DNA of 56,961 nucleotides, from positions 1 to 56,961 of the forward strand of contig NZ_LYMI01000028.1 in assembly GCF_001660815.1 (NCBI RefSeq), read 5' to 3'. Shown piece after piece: positions 29,284-38,870 of the stretch. The stretch is from Xanthomonas nasturtii. GTDB taxonomy: Bacteria > Pseudomonadota > Gammaproteobacteria > Xanthomonadales > Xanthomonadaceae. The notes beneath the pieces were generated by a model, which was not told where the DNA came from, made no database searches, and saw only the letters and a list, made by a program, of their open reading frames with translations. Position 1 is the stretch's first letter; the number at the start of each line of letters is the position of its first letter. The position numbers and the translations under genes were made by a program.

Positions 29284-29383
29284 GAGGGGCTCCAGGCAAT
29301 GAGGCGTGCCGGCCGGCGCCGGCGGTGATGGCGGTGCGGTGAATCGCTGTGGTCGATGACATGGCTGGCGGCATGCGACGTAC

Positions 29384-30460
29384 TCAGCCCACCATGCGCA
29401 GCGACAGATCCTGCGCGCGCTGCTCCTGCGCGATCAGGCGGTCGATCATCCGCCGCGCCCACATGCCGCCGGCATCCACGTTGAGGTTGTAGAAGGTGTG
29501 ATCCGGGTGCGCATCGATCGCGCGTTGCTGCGCCTCCAGCACCGCTTCGTCTTCGCCGAAGACGCCTGTCACGCCTTCGCGCGTGAGCGTGGTCAGCGAT
29601 TGGTCGTGCAGCGCGTAGTTACGCATGAACGCCCAGAAGTAATGGCAGGTGGTGTCGGTTTCGGGCGTGATGGTGTTGAGCACGTAGCCGTTGACGCCCT
29701 GGCTGCGGTCGCCCTCCGGCGCACCGGTGCCGGCGATGGCCACGCCCACATCGATGGCAATGGTGCCGGGCGCCTCGAAATGGATGATCTGCCAGCGATC
29801 GACCTTGCCCCGGTAATCCAGATGACGGGCGATCTGCCCGGCCCAGAACGGCGGCGGGTCGATGTTGTGCATCCAGCGCGACACGGTGACGCCACGATCG
29901 CCATGCACCACATCGAACGGTGCTTCGGCCACTTCGTCCTGGCCGATGCTGGAGCCGTGCACGAAGGTCTCGTGGGTCAGGTCCATCAGGTTGTCCAGCA
30001 CCAGCCGGTAGTCGCACTTGGCGTAGATGGTGCGGCCGTCGCCGGCCCAGGCCGGGTCGTGCGACCAGTGCAGATCCGGGATCAGGCGCGTGTCGGCCTT
30101 GGCCGGGTCGCCCGGCCAGATCCACACGTAGCGGTGCTTCTCGGCAACCGGAAAGCTGCGCACGCAGGCCGAGGGGTTGATGGTTTCCTGCGAGGGCATG
30201 TGCACGCAGCGCCCCTGCGTGTTGTAGACCAACCCGTGATAGCCGCACACCACATCGTCGCCGCGCAGCTTGCCCATCGACAACGGCACCAGCCGGTGCC
30301 AGCACGCGTCTTCGAGCGCGACCACCGCACCGGCGGTGGTGCGGTACACCACCACATCCAGGTTGCAGATCTTGCGCGGGCTGAGCACGTGCTTGATCTC
30401 GTGGTCCCAGGCAACGGCGTACCACGCATTGAGGGGAAACAGCGGTTTGGACTGCGACAT
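29384..30460 (-). CDS. vanA: Vanillate O-demethylase oxygenase subunit
   Basis: VanA demethylates vanillate to protocatechuate and formaldehyde. The Rieske [2Fe-2S] ligands are Cys53, His55, Cys72 and His75 (DACWHRLVPL and VCGYHGLVY). The mononuclear iron region is NLMDLTHETFVHGSSIG. The 358-aa length fits the family. The start ATG 30460 is behind AGGAG. It is divergent from the pca operon, with a 250-base shared regulatory region that contains a GntR-like TGTATACA palindrome. Confidence 0.95.
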   Translation of the reverse strand: MSQSKPLFPLNAWYAVAWDHEIKHVLSPRKICNLDVVVYRTTAGAVVALEDACWHRLVPLSMGKLRGDDVVCGYHGLVYNTQGRCVHMPSQETINPSACVRSFPVAEKHRYVWIWPGDPAKADTRLIPDLHWSHDPAWAGDGRTIYAKCDYRLVLDNLMDLTHETFVHGSSIGQDEVAEAPFDVVHGDRGVTVSRWMHNIDPPPFWAGQIARHLDYRGKVDRWQIIHFEAPGTIAIDVGVAIAGTGAPEGDRSQGVNGYVLNTITPETDTTCHYFWAFMRNYALHDQSLTTLTREGVTGVFGEDEAVLEAQQRAIDAHPDHTFYNLNVDAGGMWARRMIDRLIAQEQRAQDLSLRMVG

Positions 30461-30568
30461 GACCGTGACTCCTGGGTGAGTAGGCAACCTGGGTGCGACG
30501 CGGCATGCGCCGGCCGGCAACCAGTGAACGCGCATGGCAACGCTGGCGTCTGCTTGCAAGCGAAGTTA

Positions 30569-30576
30569 TGTATACA
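30569..30576. promoter_or_regulatory. TGTATACA palindrome, candidate VanR (GntR) site
   Basis: A perfect 8-bp palindrome lies 109 bases upstream of vanA within TTATGTATACACCGG. GntR/FadR-type regulators such as VanR often recognise GTATAC-centred palindromes. No vanR gene is in the window, so the link is inference. Confidence 0.4.
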
Positions 30577-30615
30577 CCGGAGACAATGTGGGCGCGTTAC
30601 CGCCCCATCGAAATT

Positions 30616-30651
30616 GTGCGATTATCGATTTAATGCGCCGATTATCGGATT
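30616..30651 (+). promoter_or_regulatory. Paired PcaR-like operators upstream of pcaI
   Basis: Two copies of the 9-bp palindrome CGATTATCG occur at 30619-30627 and 30639-30647, exactly 20 bp apart, on the same face of the helix. The first copy in context, GTGCGATTATCGATT, matches the complement of the Pseudomonas PcaR site that I remember as GTTCGATAATCGCAC in 13 of 15 positions. They lie 60-95 bases upstream of the pcaI start, a plausible promoter position for an IclR-family regulator. Confidence 0.7.
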
Positions 30652-30710
30652 GACCGGCGCACCGGCTGCGCCTACCGTGACCCCACGCTCGCTGCACTGG
30701 AAGGTAAGCA

Positions 30711-31574
30711 ATGGCCGAAATCGTCTCTCTTGCGGACGCGGTGTCGCAGTTGATCGCCGATGGCGATTGCGTGGCGATGGAAGGCTTCACCCATCTGATT
30801 CCGCATGCAGCCGGGCACGAGGTGATCCGCCAGCACAAGCGTGCGCTGCGCTTGGTGCGCATGACGCCCGACCTGATCTACGACCAGTTGATCGGCGCCG
30901 GTTGCGCTGCGGCGCTGCGGTTTTCCTGGGGCGGCAACCCGGGCGTGGGCTCGCTGCATCGGCTGCGCGATGCGGTCGAACACGCCTGGCCGCAACCGCT
31001 GCAGATCCGTGAACACAGCCACGCCGACATGGCCAATGCCTACGTGGCCGGTGCCTCGGGGTTGCCGTTTGCGGTGTTGCGCGGCTACGTGGGCTCGGAC
31101 CTGCCGCGCGTCAACGACAGCATCAGGTTCCTGCAATGCCCCTACACCGGCGAAACGCTGGCAACCACGCCGGCGGTCACTCCCGATGTCACGGTGATCC
31201 ACGCCCAGCAGGCCGACCGCCGCGGCAATGTGTTGCTGTGGGGCATTCTGGGCGTGCAGAAAGAAGCCGCGCTGGCGGCGCGCAAGGTGATCGTGACGGT
31301 GGAAGAGATCGTCGACACCCTCGACGCGCCACCCAACGCCTGCATTCTGCCGCGCTGGGTCGTCGATGCGGTCTGCGTCGTTCCCGGTGGTGCCGCGCCG
31401 TCGTACGCACATGGCTATTACGCACGCGACAACCGCTTCTATCTGGCCTGGGATGCGATCGCACGCGACCGTGCGCGCTTTCAGGCCTGGATCCAGGCGC
31501 ATATTCTCGATACCGACGATTTTGCCGGGTTTCAGCGCGTCTACGCGCACTCGCAGCAGCAGGTGGCCGCATGA
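30711..31574 (+). CDS. pcaI: 3-Oxoadipate CoA-transferase, alpha subunit
   Basis: PcaI, with PcaJ, moves CoA from succinyl-CoA to 3-oxoadipate, the penultimate step of the protocatechuate branch. The 287-aa protein carries the alpha-subunit signatures MEGFTHLIPHAAGHEVIRQH, SWGGNPGVGSLHR and QADRRGNVLLWGILGVQKEA. The start ATG 30711 follows GGAAGGTAAG. Its stop overlaps the pcaJ start (ATGA). It is the first gene of an eight-gene operon. Confidence 0.95.
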   Translation: MAEIVSLADAVSQLIADGDCVAMEGFTHLIPHAAGHEVIRQHKRALRLVRMTPDLIYDQLIGAGCAAALRFSWGGNPGVGSLHRLRDAVEHAWPQPLQIREHSHADMANAYVAGASGLPFAVLRGYVGSDLPRVNDSIRFLQCPYTGETLATTPAVTPDVTVIHAQQADRRGNVLLWGILGVQKEAALAARKVIVTVEEIVDTLDAPPNACILPRWVVDAVCVVPGGAAPSYAHGYYARDNRFYLAWDAIARDRARFQAWIQAHILDTDDFAGFQRVYAHSQQQVAA

Positions 31575-32359
31575 GCGCCTACAGCACCAACGAGATGATG
31601 ACGGTGGCCGCTGCGCGCCGCCTGCCCGATGGCGCGGTGTGTTTTGTCGGCATCGGGTTGCCCTCCACCGCGGCCAATCTGGCCCGGCTCACGCATGCGC
31701 CGGATGTCACGCTGATCTATGAATCCGGCCCGATCGGTGCGCGCCCGCAGGTGCTGCCGTTGTCGATCGGCGACGGCGAGCTGGCCGAGACCGCCGACAC
31801 CGTGGTGTCCACGCCGGAGATCTTTCGCTACTGGCTGCAGGGCGGGCGCGTGGACGTGGGCTTTCTGGGCGCGGCGCAGATCGACCGCCACGCCAACCTC
31901 AACACCACCGTGATCGGCCCCTACGACGCGCCGAAAACGCGCCTTCCCGGCGCCGGTGGCGCGCCGGAGATTGCCGCCAGCGCCAAACAGGTGTTCATCA
32001 TCATTCGCCAATCCAGACGCAGTTTCGTGCCGGCGCTGGACTTCATCACCACGGTCGGGCATCTGGATGGTGGCGACGCGCGTGCGCGTACCGGCCTGCG
32101 CGGCGCCGGCCCCACCGTGGTCGTCACCGACCTGTGCGTGATGGAGCCCGACCCCGTGACCCGCGAACTCACCGTCACCTCGCTGCACCCCGGAACGACC
32201 CGCGAGCAGGTCAGCGCGGCCACCGGTTGGCCAATCCGGTTTGCCGCAGACCTCGCGCAGACCACGCCGCCCAGCCCCACCGAACTGGACGCATTGCGCG
32301 CACTGCAGGCGCGTACCGATGCGGCGCACGGTGCCCAGGCAGCGGGAGCGGAGGCATGA
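31571..32359 (+). CDS. pcaJ: 3-Oxoadipate CoA-transferase, beta subunit
   Basis: The 262-aa beta subunit starts [20 protein letters not shown]. It contains [20 protein letters not shown] and the catalytic Glu region [20 protein letters not shown], and ends with the family segment [20 protein letters not shown]. It overlaps pcaI by 4 bases and pcaF by 4 bases, a tight translational chain. Confidence 0.95.
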   Translation: MSAYSTNEMMTVAAARRLPDGAVCFVGIGLPSTAANLARLTHAPDVTLIYESGPIGARPQVLPLSIGDGELAETADTVVSTPEIFRYWLQGGRVDVGFLGAAQIDRHANLNTTVIGPYDAPKTRLPGAGGAPEIAASAKQVFIIIRQSRRSFVPALDFITTVGHLDGGDARARTGLRGAGPTVVVTDLCVMEPDPVTRELTVTSLHPGTTREQVSAATGWPIRFAADLAQTTPPSPTELDALRALQARTDAAHGAQAAGAEA

Positions 32360-33564
32360 GCGAGGTGTATCTGATCGATGGCATCCGCACGCCGATCGGC
32401 CGTTATGGCGGCGCCTTGTCCAGCGTGCGCGCCGACGACCTGGCCGCGGTGCCGATCGCCGCGTTGCTGGCCCGGCATCCGCAGCTGGACCCGACCGCCA
32501 TCGACGATGTCTACCTGGGCTGCGCAAACCAGGCCGGCGAGGACAATCGCAATGTCGCGCGCATGAGCCTTCTGTTGGCAGGCCTGCCGTCTTCGGTGCC
32601 GGGCAGCACGCTCAACCGCCTGTGCGGTTCGGGGCTGGATGCGATCGGCACGGTGGCGCGCGGCATCCGTGCCGACGAACTGGGCCTTGCGATTGCCGGC
32701 GGTGTCGAATCGATGTCGCGTGCGCCGTGGGTGATGGGCAAGGCCGAGAGCGCCTTCGCCCGCACCCAGCAGCTGGAGGACACCACCATGGGCTGGCGCT
32801 TCATCAATCCGCGCCTGCAGGCCGCCTATGGCACCGAATCGATGGGCGAAACCGCAGAAAACGTGGCCCAGCGTCATGCCATTGCGCGCGAGGATCAGGA
32901 CGCCTTCGCGCTGCGCAGCCAGCAACGCGTCGCCGCCGCCCAGGCGGCCGGCTTCTTCGACGCGGAAATCACCTCGGTGCCGGTGGCCGCGCGCAAGGGC
33001 GGCGATGCCGTTACCGTGGAATACGACGAAGCGCCACGCCCGAACACCACCGCCGAAATGCTGGCCAAGCTCAAGCCGGTCTTCCGCCAGCCCGGCACCG
33101 TGACCGCCGGCAATGCCTCCGGCCTCAACGACGGCGCCGCCGCCTTGCTGCTGGCCTCTGCGCAGGCCGTGCAGACGCATCGGCTGACCCCGCGCGCGCG
33201 GGTGCTGGGGTTCGCATCGGCGGGGGTGGAGCCGGCGTACATGGGGATCGGCCCGGTACCGGCCACGCAGCGCCTGCTGGCACGATTGAATTTGCGTCTG
33301 GAGCAATTCGATGCGATCGAACTCAACGAAGCGTTCGCCGCGCAGGCACTGGCCTGCACACGTGCATTCGGGTTGGCCGACGATGCCGCGCACGTCAATG
33401 CCAACGGTGGCGCCATCGCGCTCGGTCACCCCTTGGGCATGAGCGGCGCGCGGCTGGCGTTGACCCTGCTGCGCCAGCTGGAAGCCAGCAACGGGCGGCT
33501 CGGCTTGGCCAGCATGTGTATCGGTGTTGGCCAGGGCGTGGCGCTGGCGATCGAGCGCCTGTGA
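32356..33564 (+). CDS. pcaF: 3-Oxoadipyl-CoA thiolase
   Basis: PcaF cleaves 3-oxoadipyl-CoA into succinyl-CoA and acetyl-CoA, the last step of the pathway. The 402-aa thiolase has the acylated nucleophile Cys90 ([14 protein letters not shown]), the active-site His in [17 protein letters not shown], and the C-terminal Cys in SMCIGVGQG. The start ATG 32356 overlaps the pcaJ stop. Confidence 0.96.
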   Translation: MSEVYLIDGIRTPIGRYGGALSSVRADDLAAVPIAALLARHPQLDPTAIDDVYLGCANQAGEDNRNVARMSLLLAGLPSSVPGSTLNRLCGSGLDAIGTVARGIRADELGLAIAGGVESMSRAPWVMGKAESAFARTQQLEDTTMGWRFINPRLQAAYGTESMGETAENVAQRHAIAREDQDAFALRSQQRVAAAQAAGFFDAEITSVPVAARKGGDAVTVEYDEAPRPNTTAEMLAKLKPVFRQPGTVTAGNASGLNDGAAALLLASAQAVQTHRLTPRARVLGFASAGVEPAYMGIGPVPATQRLLARLNLRLEQFDAIELNEAFAAQALACTRAFGLADDAAHVNANGGAIALGHPLGMSGARLALTLLRQLEASNGRLGLASMCIGVGQGVALAIERL

Positions 33565-33678
33565 TGTGCCCGTTGCAACCACGGCTGCCGTTGCCGCGCA
33601 CGCATGAGGTTTTCGAAATGCGCAGTGTCGACGCCAGCATTCTCAACCCCGCCGTAGCGCAACCGATGGAGATGCAGC

Positions 33679-34407
33679 ATGCGCGACTCCGCTTCTGAGC
33701 CACCAATCGATCCGCTGCTCGGCTACCGCCGCAGCCGGCTTGGCACGCAGCCGGCCTACCTGCATCCGGCGTACGCCTCGACCGCCTTGCGCGGGCCCAC
33801 GCGTGCGCCGATCGACCTGCCGGTCACGCTGTCGGAAGTCACCGGCCCGCGCCTGGATCGGCTCACCCTGGGCGAGCACGCCGCCGATCTCACTGCAGGT
33901 TTCAGCGGCGCACCGCTGGGCGAACGCATCATCGTTTCAGGCCGCGTGCTCGACGAAAACGGCAGGCCGGTGCGCAACAGCGTGGTGGAAGTGTGGCAAT
34001 GCAACGCCGCCGGCCGCTACCAGCACGCAGGCGATCAGCACGACGCACCGCTGGACCCCAACTTCCGTGGCACCGGCCAGGTGCTCACCGACGCCCACGG
34101 CCGCTACAGCTTCAAGACCATCAAGCCGGGCGCCTACCCGTGGCGCAATCACTACAATGCCTGGCGGCCGGCGCATATCCATTTTTCGTTGCATGGCGAC
34201 GGCATCGGGCAGCGGCTGATCACCCAGATGTATTTCCCCGGCGACCCGTTGCTGGCGCACGACCCCATCTACAACTGCGTCGACGATGCGCTGGCGCGTG
34301 AACGCATGGTGTCCAGTTTCGATTGGGAAAATGCCATCAGCGAATACGCACTGGCCTACCGCTTCGACATCGTCTTGCGCGGTCGCAAGCAAACGGTCTG
34401 GGAGTGA
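33679..34407 (+). CDS. pcaH: Protocatechuate 3,4-dioxygenase, beta subunit
   Basis: PcaH carries the Fe(III) of the intradiol dioxygenase that opens protocatechuate to 3-carboxy-cis,cis-muconate. The four iron ligands are visible as Tyr114 (GRYQHAG), Tyr153 (GAYPWRNHYN), His166 and His168 (RPAHIHFS). Their spacing equals that of the Pseudomonas enzyme with a constant offset of six. The length is 242 aa. It follows pcaF after a 114-base gap that holds no gene. Confidence 0.96.
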   Translation: MRDSASEPPIDPLLGYRRSRLGTQPAYLHPAYASTALRGPTRAPIDLPVTLSEVTGPRLDRLTLGEHAADLTAGFSGAPLGERIIVSGRVLDENGRPVRNSVVEVWQCNAAGRYQHAGDQHDAPLDPNFRGTGQVLTDAHGRYSFKTIKPGAYPWRNHYNAWRPAHIHFSLHGDGIGQRLITQMYFPGDPLLAHDPIYNCVDDALARERMVSSFDWENAISEYALAYRFDIVLRGRKQTVWE

Positions 34408-34411
34408 CGCG

Positions 34412-34975
34412 ATGAGCCTGCACGCAACGCCGTCGCAAACCGTCGGCCCGTATTACCGGCTTGGGCTGGAGCCGCTGTATCGCACGCAGATTGCATCCAC
34501 GCAGGCCGCCGGAACGCCGGTGCAGATCAGCGGCTGCATCTTCGATGGCGCCGGCGCGCCAGTGGCCGATGCCGTGCTGGAAGTGTGGCAAGCCGATGCG
34601 GCCGGCATCTATGCGCATGCGGCCGATGCCCGCTGCGCTGCGCATGACGCCAGCTTCGACGGCTGGGGCCGCGTGCCCACCGACGCGAGCGGGCGGTTTT
34701 CCTTCAGCACCATCAAGCCGGGCCGGGTGGCCGGCCCGGACGGCACGCTGCAGGCGGCGCATCTGAGCGTACTGGTGTTCATGCGTGGCCTGTTGCGTGG
34801 GGTCTCGACGCGGCTGTATTTCGCCGACGACCCGCAGTTGGGCAGCGACCCGATCCTGGCGCTGGTGCCGGCCGAGCGGCGCGCCACCTTGCTCGCCCAG
34901 CCGCGCGAACGCGGCGCCTACGCCTGGGACATCCACATGCAGGGCGCTGCGGAGACGGTGTTCTTCCGGTATTGA
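34412..34975 (+). CDS. pcaG: Protocatechuate 3,4-dioxygenase, alpha subunit
   Basis: The 187-aa non-catalytic partner of PcaH starts MSLHATPSQTVGPYYRLGLE. It has the shared intradiol fold (ADAVLEVWQADAAGIYAHAA, FSFSTIKPG, HLSVLVFMRGLLRGVSTRLY) but lacks the iron ligands, as expected. The start ATG 34412 is four bases after the pcaH stop. Confidence 0.95.
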   Translation: MSLHATPSQTVGPYYRLGLEPLYRTQIASTQAAGTPVQISGCIFDGAGAPVADAVLEVWQADAAGIYAHAADARCAAHDASFDGWGRVPTDASGRFSFSTIKPGRVAGPDGTLQAAHLSVLVFMRGLLRGVSTRLYFADDPQLGSDPILALVPAERRATLLAQPRERGAYAWDIHMQGAAETVFFRY

Positions 34976-35317
34976 TCCGTACCTGGATGGTGAAGCGTGC
35001 GCGTGTCGGATCCGTGCGGCGTTACGCCGGCAGGTCTTTATCCAACGAGGATCCGGTCGCCTCTTGCAGGCATACACGCTGCTTGGGGAATGCCAAGCCG
35101 CGTGCGGGCAGGCGACGCACGATGGCGCCTCACGCGTCCAGCGACGCCGGTGTGCGCCTTGGCAAGCACACGCCCGGTCGCACGCGCATGCAAGGCACGT
35201 GCGGCGTCACCTACCTCGACCGGGCAGTGGCAGGCGCACCCGGCGCATTGCCCTTTCGTCTAGTTGGCACCTCCGCACATCGATGCGATGCTGCCGCCAC
35301 GCCTAGAGATGCAATGC
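34976..35317. other. Long intraoperonic gap between pcaG and pcaB
   Basis: About 342 bases with no convincing coding sequence and no obvious terminator. The genes on either side belong to one pathway, so the gap may hold a secondary promoter or be the remnant of a lost gene. Confidence 0.4.
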
Positions 35318-36670
35318 ATGAGTGCGACATCTTCGCTGTTGGAATCCTTGTTCGGTGAGCCTGCGTGCGACGCGTTGTTCGACGATGCGGCGCGTGTGCA
35401 GGCAATGCTGGACTTCGAATCGGCGCTTGCGCGTGCGCAGGCGCAGTGTGGTGTCATTCCCGCCGACGCCGCGCAGGCCATTGCCGCTGCCTGCGCTGTG
35501 CAGCACTACGATCTGGCCGGCTTGGCGCAGGCCACGGCGCTGGCCGGCAACCCTGCCATTCCGCTGGTCAAGGCCCTCACCGCGCGGGTGGCCGAACACG
35601 ACAGCGCCGCCGCGCGCTGGGTGCATTGGGGCGCCACCAGCCAGGACGTCATCGATACCGGCACGGTGCTGCAGCTGCACGCCGCACTCGATCTGCTGCT
35701 GCCGCGTCTGCAGCACCTGTGCGCCGACCTGGCGGCGCTGGCCGCACGCGAACGCGACACCGGCCTGCCTGGGCGCACCCTGCTGCAGCAGGCGGTGCCG
35801 GTGACCTTCGGGCTCAAGGTGGCCGGCTGGTTGGACGCGCTGCAGCGCGCGCAACAACGCCTGCAGGCGCTGCGCGAGGATGCGCTGGTGCTGCAGTTCG
35901 GCGGCGCCGCCGGCACCCTGGCTTCGCTGCAGGAGCGTGGCCTGCAGGTGGCGCAGGCACTGGCGAGCACCTTGGAGCTGCCATTGCCGGCGTTGCCCTG
36001 GCACACCGCGCGCGACCGCATCGTCGAGGTCGGCTGCGCGTTCGGCCTGCTTGCCGGCACGCTGGGCAAGATCGGTGGCGATGTGGTGTTGCTGATGCAG
36101 TCGGAAGTGGGCGAAGTGTTCGAGCCTGCCGCTGCAGGCAAGGGCGGTTCATCGGCGATGCCGCACAAGCGCAATCCGGTGTCCAGCGTGGCGGCGATTG
36201 CCGCAGCCACCCGCGTGCCGGGCCTGGTCGCCACCTTGTTCAGCGCCATGGCGCAGCCACATGAGCGCGCGGCCGGGCAATGGCATGCCGAGTGGGAGAC
36301 CTTGCCGCAGATTGTCTGCCTGACCGCCGGCAGCCTGGCGCAGATGCAGCTGTGCCTGTCCGCTCTGGAACTGGACCGCGCGCGCATGCATGCACATCTG
36401 GATAGCCACGGCGGGCTGCTCTACGCCGAGGCGGCGGTGTTCGCGCTCGCGCCGCAGCTGGGCAAACCGCAGGCGCACGCGTTGGTGGAGCAGGCGGTGC
36501 TACGCGCGCAGGCGCAGCAGCGGCATTTGCGCGAGGTGCTTGGCGAAGACGCGCAGGTAAGCGCGGTGCTCACGCACGCGCAACTGCAGGCGGTGTTCGA
36601 TAACGACAGTTGGCGCGGCATGTCCTCGGTCTGGATCGACCGCGTGCTGGCTGGATCTTCTTCCTGTTGA
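35318..36670 (+). CDS. pcaB: 3-Carboxy-cis,cis-muconate cycloisomerase
   Basis: PcaB lactonises carboxymuconate to gamma-carboxymuconolactone. The 450-aa member of the fumarase/aspartase superfamily carries the signature GKGGSSAMPHKRNPV and the N-terminal segments HWGATSQDVIDTGTVLQLHA and RTLLQQAVPVTFGLKVAGWL. The start ATG 35318 (MSATSSLLESLFGEP) is chosen; ATG 35309 is also in frame. It is followed 10 bases later by pcaD. Confidence 0.94.
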   Translation: MSATSSLLESLFGEPACDALFDDAARVQAMLDFESALARAQAQCGVIPADAAQAIAAACAVQHYDLAGLAQATALAGNPAIPLVKALTARVAEHDSAAARWVHWGATSQDVIDTGTVLQLHAALDLLLPRLQHLCADLAALAARERDTGLPGRTLLQQAVPVTFGLKVAGWLDALQRAQQRLQALREDALVLQFGGAAGTLASLQERGLQVAQALASTLELPLPALPWHTARDRIVEVGCAFGLLAGTLGKIGGDVVLLMQSEVGEVFEPAAAGKGGSSAMPHKRNPVSSVAAIAAATRVPGLVATLFSAMAQPHERAAGQWHAEWETLPQIVCLTAGSLAQMQLCLSALELDRARMHAHLDSHGGLLYAEAAVFALAPQLGKPQAHALVEQAVLRAQAQQRHLREVLGEDAQVSAVLTHAQLQAVFDNDSWRGMSSVWIDRVLAGSSSC

Positions 36671-36680
36671 CGGTGCTTCG

Positions 36681-37463
36681 ATGGCTTATCTCCAGTTGCC
36701 CACGCATCGCCTGCATTACCGCCTGGACGGCACCGAAGGACGCCCCTGGCTGACCTTCTGCAATTCGCTCGGCACCGACCTGCACATGTGGGACGTGCAG
36801 ATCGAAGCCTTCGCCCCGCACTACCGCATCCTGCGCTACGACCGCCGCGGCCATGGCTATTCGGATGCGCCGCCTGGCCCGTACAGCGTCGCCGACCTGG
36901 GCCAGGACGTCCTGGCGCTGTGGGACGCGCTGGGTGTTGCGCAAAGCGATTTCTGTGGCCTGTCGATCGGCGGCCTCACCGGGCAATGGCTGGGCCTGCA
37001 TGCACCACGGCGCCTGCGCCGGCTGGTGGTGTGCGCCACCGCGCAGAAGATCGGCAGCACCGCCACCTGGGAAACCCGCATCGAGCAGGTCCGCAGCGAA
37101 GGCCTGCCGATGCTGATCGATGCCACCCTGCAACGCTGGTTTACGCCGGAATTTGCCATCAGCCACGCACAGCGTCTGGACATGATCGCCGCCGCGTTCG
37201 TGTCCACCTCGCCGGCCGGGTATATCGCCTGCTGTCAGGCGGTGGCCGAGGCAGATTTCCGCGGCGCATTGGACGGGCTGAATCTGCCGCTGCTGGCCCT
37301 GGCCGGCGACGACGACCCGGTGTGCCCGCCGCCGAACCTGCGCGAGATCGCCTACGCCGCACCGGACGGTCACTACGCGCAGGTGCCCGGCCGCCACATC
37401 TGCAACCTGGAATCGCCGGCTGCGTTCAACGACGCAGTGCTGGGCTTTCTTCAGGCCAGCTGA
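36681..37463 (+). CDS. pcaD: 3-Oxoadipate enol-lactonase
   Basis: PcaD hydrolyses beta-ketoadipate enol-lactone to beta-ketoadipate. The 260-aa alpha/beta hydrolase has the nucleophile elbow FCGLSIGGLTGQW with Ser95, an acid in LALAGDDDPVCPP and the catalytic His in PGRHICNLE. The family segment RYDRRGHGYSDAPPGPYS is present. The start ATG 36681 lies 10 bases after the pcaB stop. Confidence 0.94.
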   Translation: MAYLQLPTHRLHYRLDGTEGRPWLTFCNSLGTDLHMWDVQIEAFAPHYRILRYDRRGHGYSDAPPGPYSVADLGQDVLALWDALGVAQSDFCGLSIGGLTGQWLGLHAPRRLRRLVVCATAQKIGSTATWETRIEQVRSEGLPMLIDATLQRWFTPEFAISHAQRLDMIAAAFVSTSPAGYIACCQAVAEADFRGALDGLNLPLLALAGDDDPVCPPPNLREIAYAAPDGHYAQVPGRHICNLESPAAFNDAVLGFLQAS

Positions 37464-37491
37464 GCTTCCCCCCACCATGCAAGGACACACC

Positions 37492-37917
37492 ATGCACGAA
37501 GACGAGCGTTATCAGGCCGGCCTGCGTGAGCGCCGGCGCGTCCTTGGCGATGCGCATGTCGACCGCGCCCTGGCCGCCCGCAGCGAACTCACCGACGAAT
37601 TCCAGGACCTGATCACCCGTTACGCCTGGGGCAGCATCTGGACCCGCGACGGCCTACCGGCGCACACCCGTTCGCTGATCACCTTGTCGATGATGGTCGC
37701 GCTGGGCCACGACGAGGAATTCAAGTTGCACGTGCGTGCGGCGCGCAACAACGGCGTCACGCCTGCGCAGATCAAGGAAGTGCTGCTCCAGGCAGCGATC
37801 TACTGCGGCGTACCGGCCGCCAACCACGCCTTTGCGCTCGCCAGGCCGATCCTGGAAGAGCAGGCCGCCAAGCCCGGCACAGCGGCAGCGGAGCAACCCG
37901 GGGAAGGTCGGACTTGA
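37492..37917 (+). CDS. pcaC: 4-Carboxymuconolactone decarboxylase
   Basis: PcaC decarboxylates gamma-carboxymuconolactone to the enol-lactone. The 141-aa stand-alone CMD/AhpD-like protein contains WGSIWTRDGLPAHTRSLITL and the helix EVLLQAAIYCGVPAANHAFA. The start ATG 37492 (MHEDERYQAGLRERRRVLG) fits the AAGGA motif at 37481-37485; ATG 37477 is the alternative. It is separate from pcaD, not fused as in pcaL of some bacteria. Confidence 0.94.
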   Translation: MHEDERYQAGLRERRRVLGDAHVDRALAARSELTDEFQDLITRYAWGSIWTRDGLPAHTRSLITLSMMVALGHDEEFKLHVRAARNNGVTPAQIKEVLLQAAIYCGVPAANHAFALARPILEEQAAKPGTAAAEQPGEGRT

Positions 37918-38075
37918 AGCGGCTGACAAACGACTGGGTTCACTAACGCCGGGCGCGGCGGGTGCTCGATGCGGCATGTGGACTCGTTGCGGTTCCGGGC
38001 GCGCGTCCGCATCCGCCTGACATCTGCGCGCTACGTGTCGTTAGCGCTCTTACCCACCGCATCCCGAGCCATCGC

Positions 38076-38641
38076 ATGCCGCATCGATTTCCCTGCCTGC
38101 TGCTGTTGCTGCTGACCACCGCAACGCTGCACGCACAACCGCAGCCCGGCCCCGGCACCGCGTTGTCGCAGGTGCGCGCCGATGATGGCCAGCCGCTGGC
38201 GATGTCTGCGCTGGTGCTGTTCGGCTTTCCGGACGATGTGGATGCGCCGCCCGCGCCAGCGGTATCTGCAGATCGGCCGTTGCGTGCACCCACCACGGCG
38301 GCGGCAGCCGGCGAAGATTTCATCACCGCCAACGCGGCGCCGCCGGGCGTGCGGCCTATGTTGCGCAGGCCCTCGCAGCAGACCCGGTACGCACCGACTG
38401 GCGCGCGATGGAGCAGTTCGCCTTCCGGCCCGAGCAGGTCGCGGCATTGCCGGTGTTGCTGTTGCGCGGCGTCGACGACCCGATCGCTACCCAGGCCGAC
38501 AACGCCCATCTGTACGCGCGCCTGCGTAGCGAAGACCGCAGTTGGGTGACCCTGCCGCACGCCGACCATGTGGCGCAGGTCGAAGACAGTCACGCCGCGT
38601 GGGTGGACGCAGTGGTGAGCTTCCTGCGTCGTCCGCGCTGA
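38076..38641 (+). pseudogene. Decayed exported alpha/beta hydrolase
   Basis: The first frame begins with a signal peptide (HRFPCLLLLLLTTATLHAQP) and reads ALVLFGFPDDVD and TTAAAAGEDFITANAAPP. After a frameshift around 38340 the other frame continues AYVAQALAADPVRTDWRAME and the C-terminal module LLLRGVDDPIATQADNAHLY, TLPHADHVAQVEDS, with the usual acid and His. The region that should hold the nucleophile Ser elbow is missing, so an internal deletion and a frameshift have both occurred. The gene is dead. Confidence 0.6.
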
Positions 38642-38870
38642 AGCCGGTGTGCCCGCGCAGCAGTGCGCGGTGGAGGCGTGTGGCTAGCGTCGGCGTCGGC
38701 CACGCACAGGTGATCCACCCGCGCTGATGCAATGCAGGCGTCGGTCATGCGCTGCTCGAACATGACCACGCGCGCGCCGATCGTCGTCGCCTGCGTTGCA
38801 GCGGACCGAGTGCGTGGACCGTCTCCCGGATATCGAACACCACGCATTGCACGCACCGTGCAGGCCCGCA

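Noticed and set aside
27454..29328. A 624-codon open frame opposite glpR and vanB
   Set aside because: Antisense shadow of two well-supported genes.
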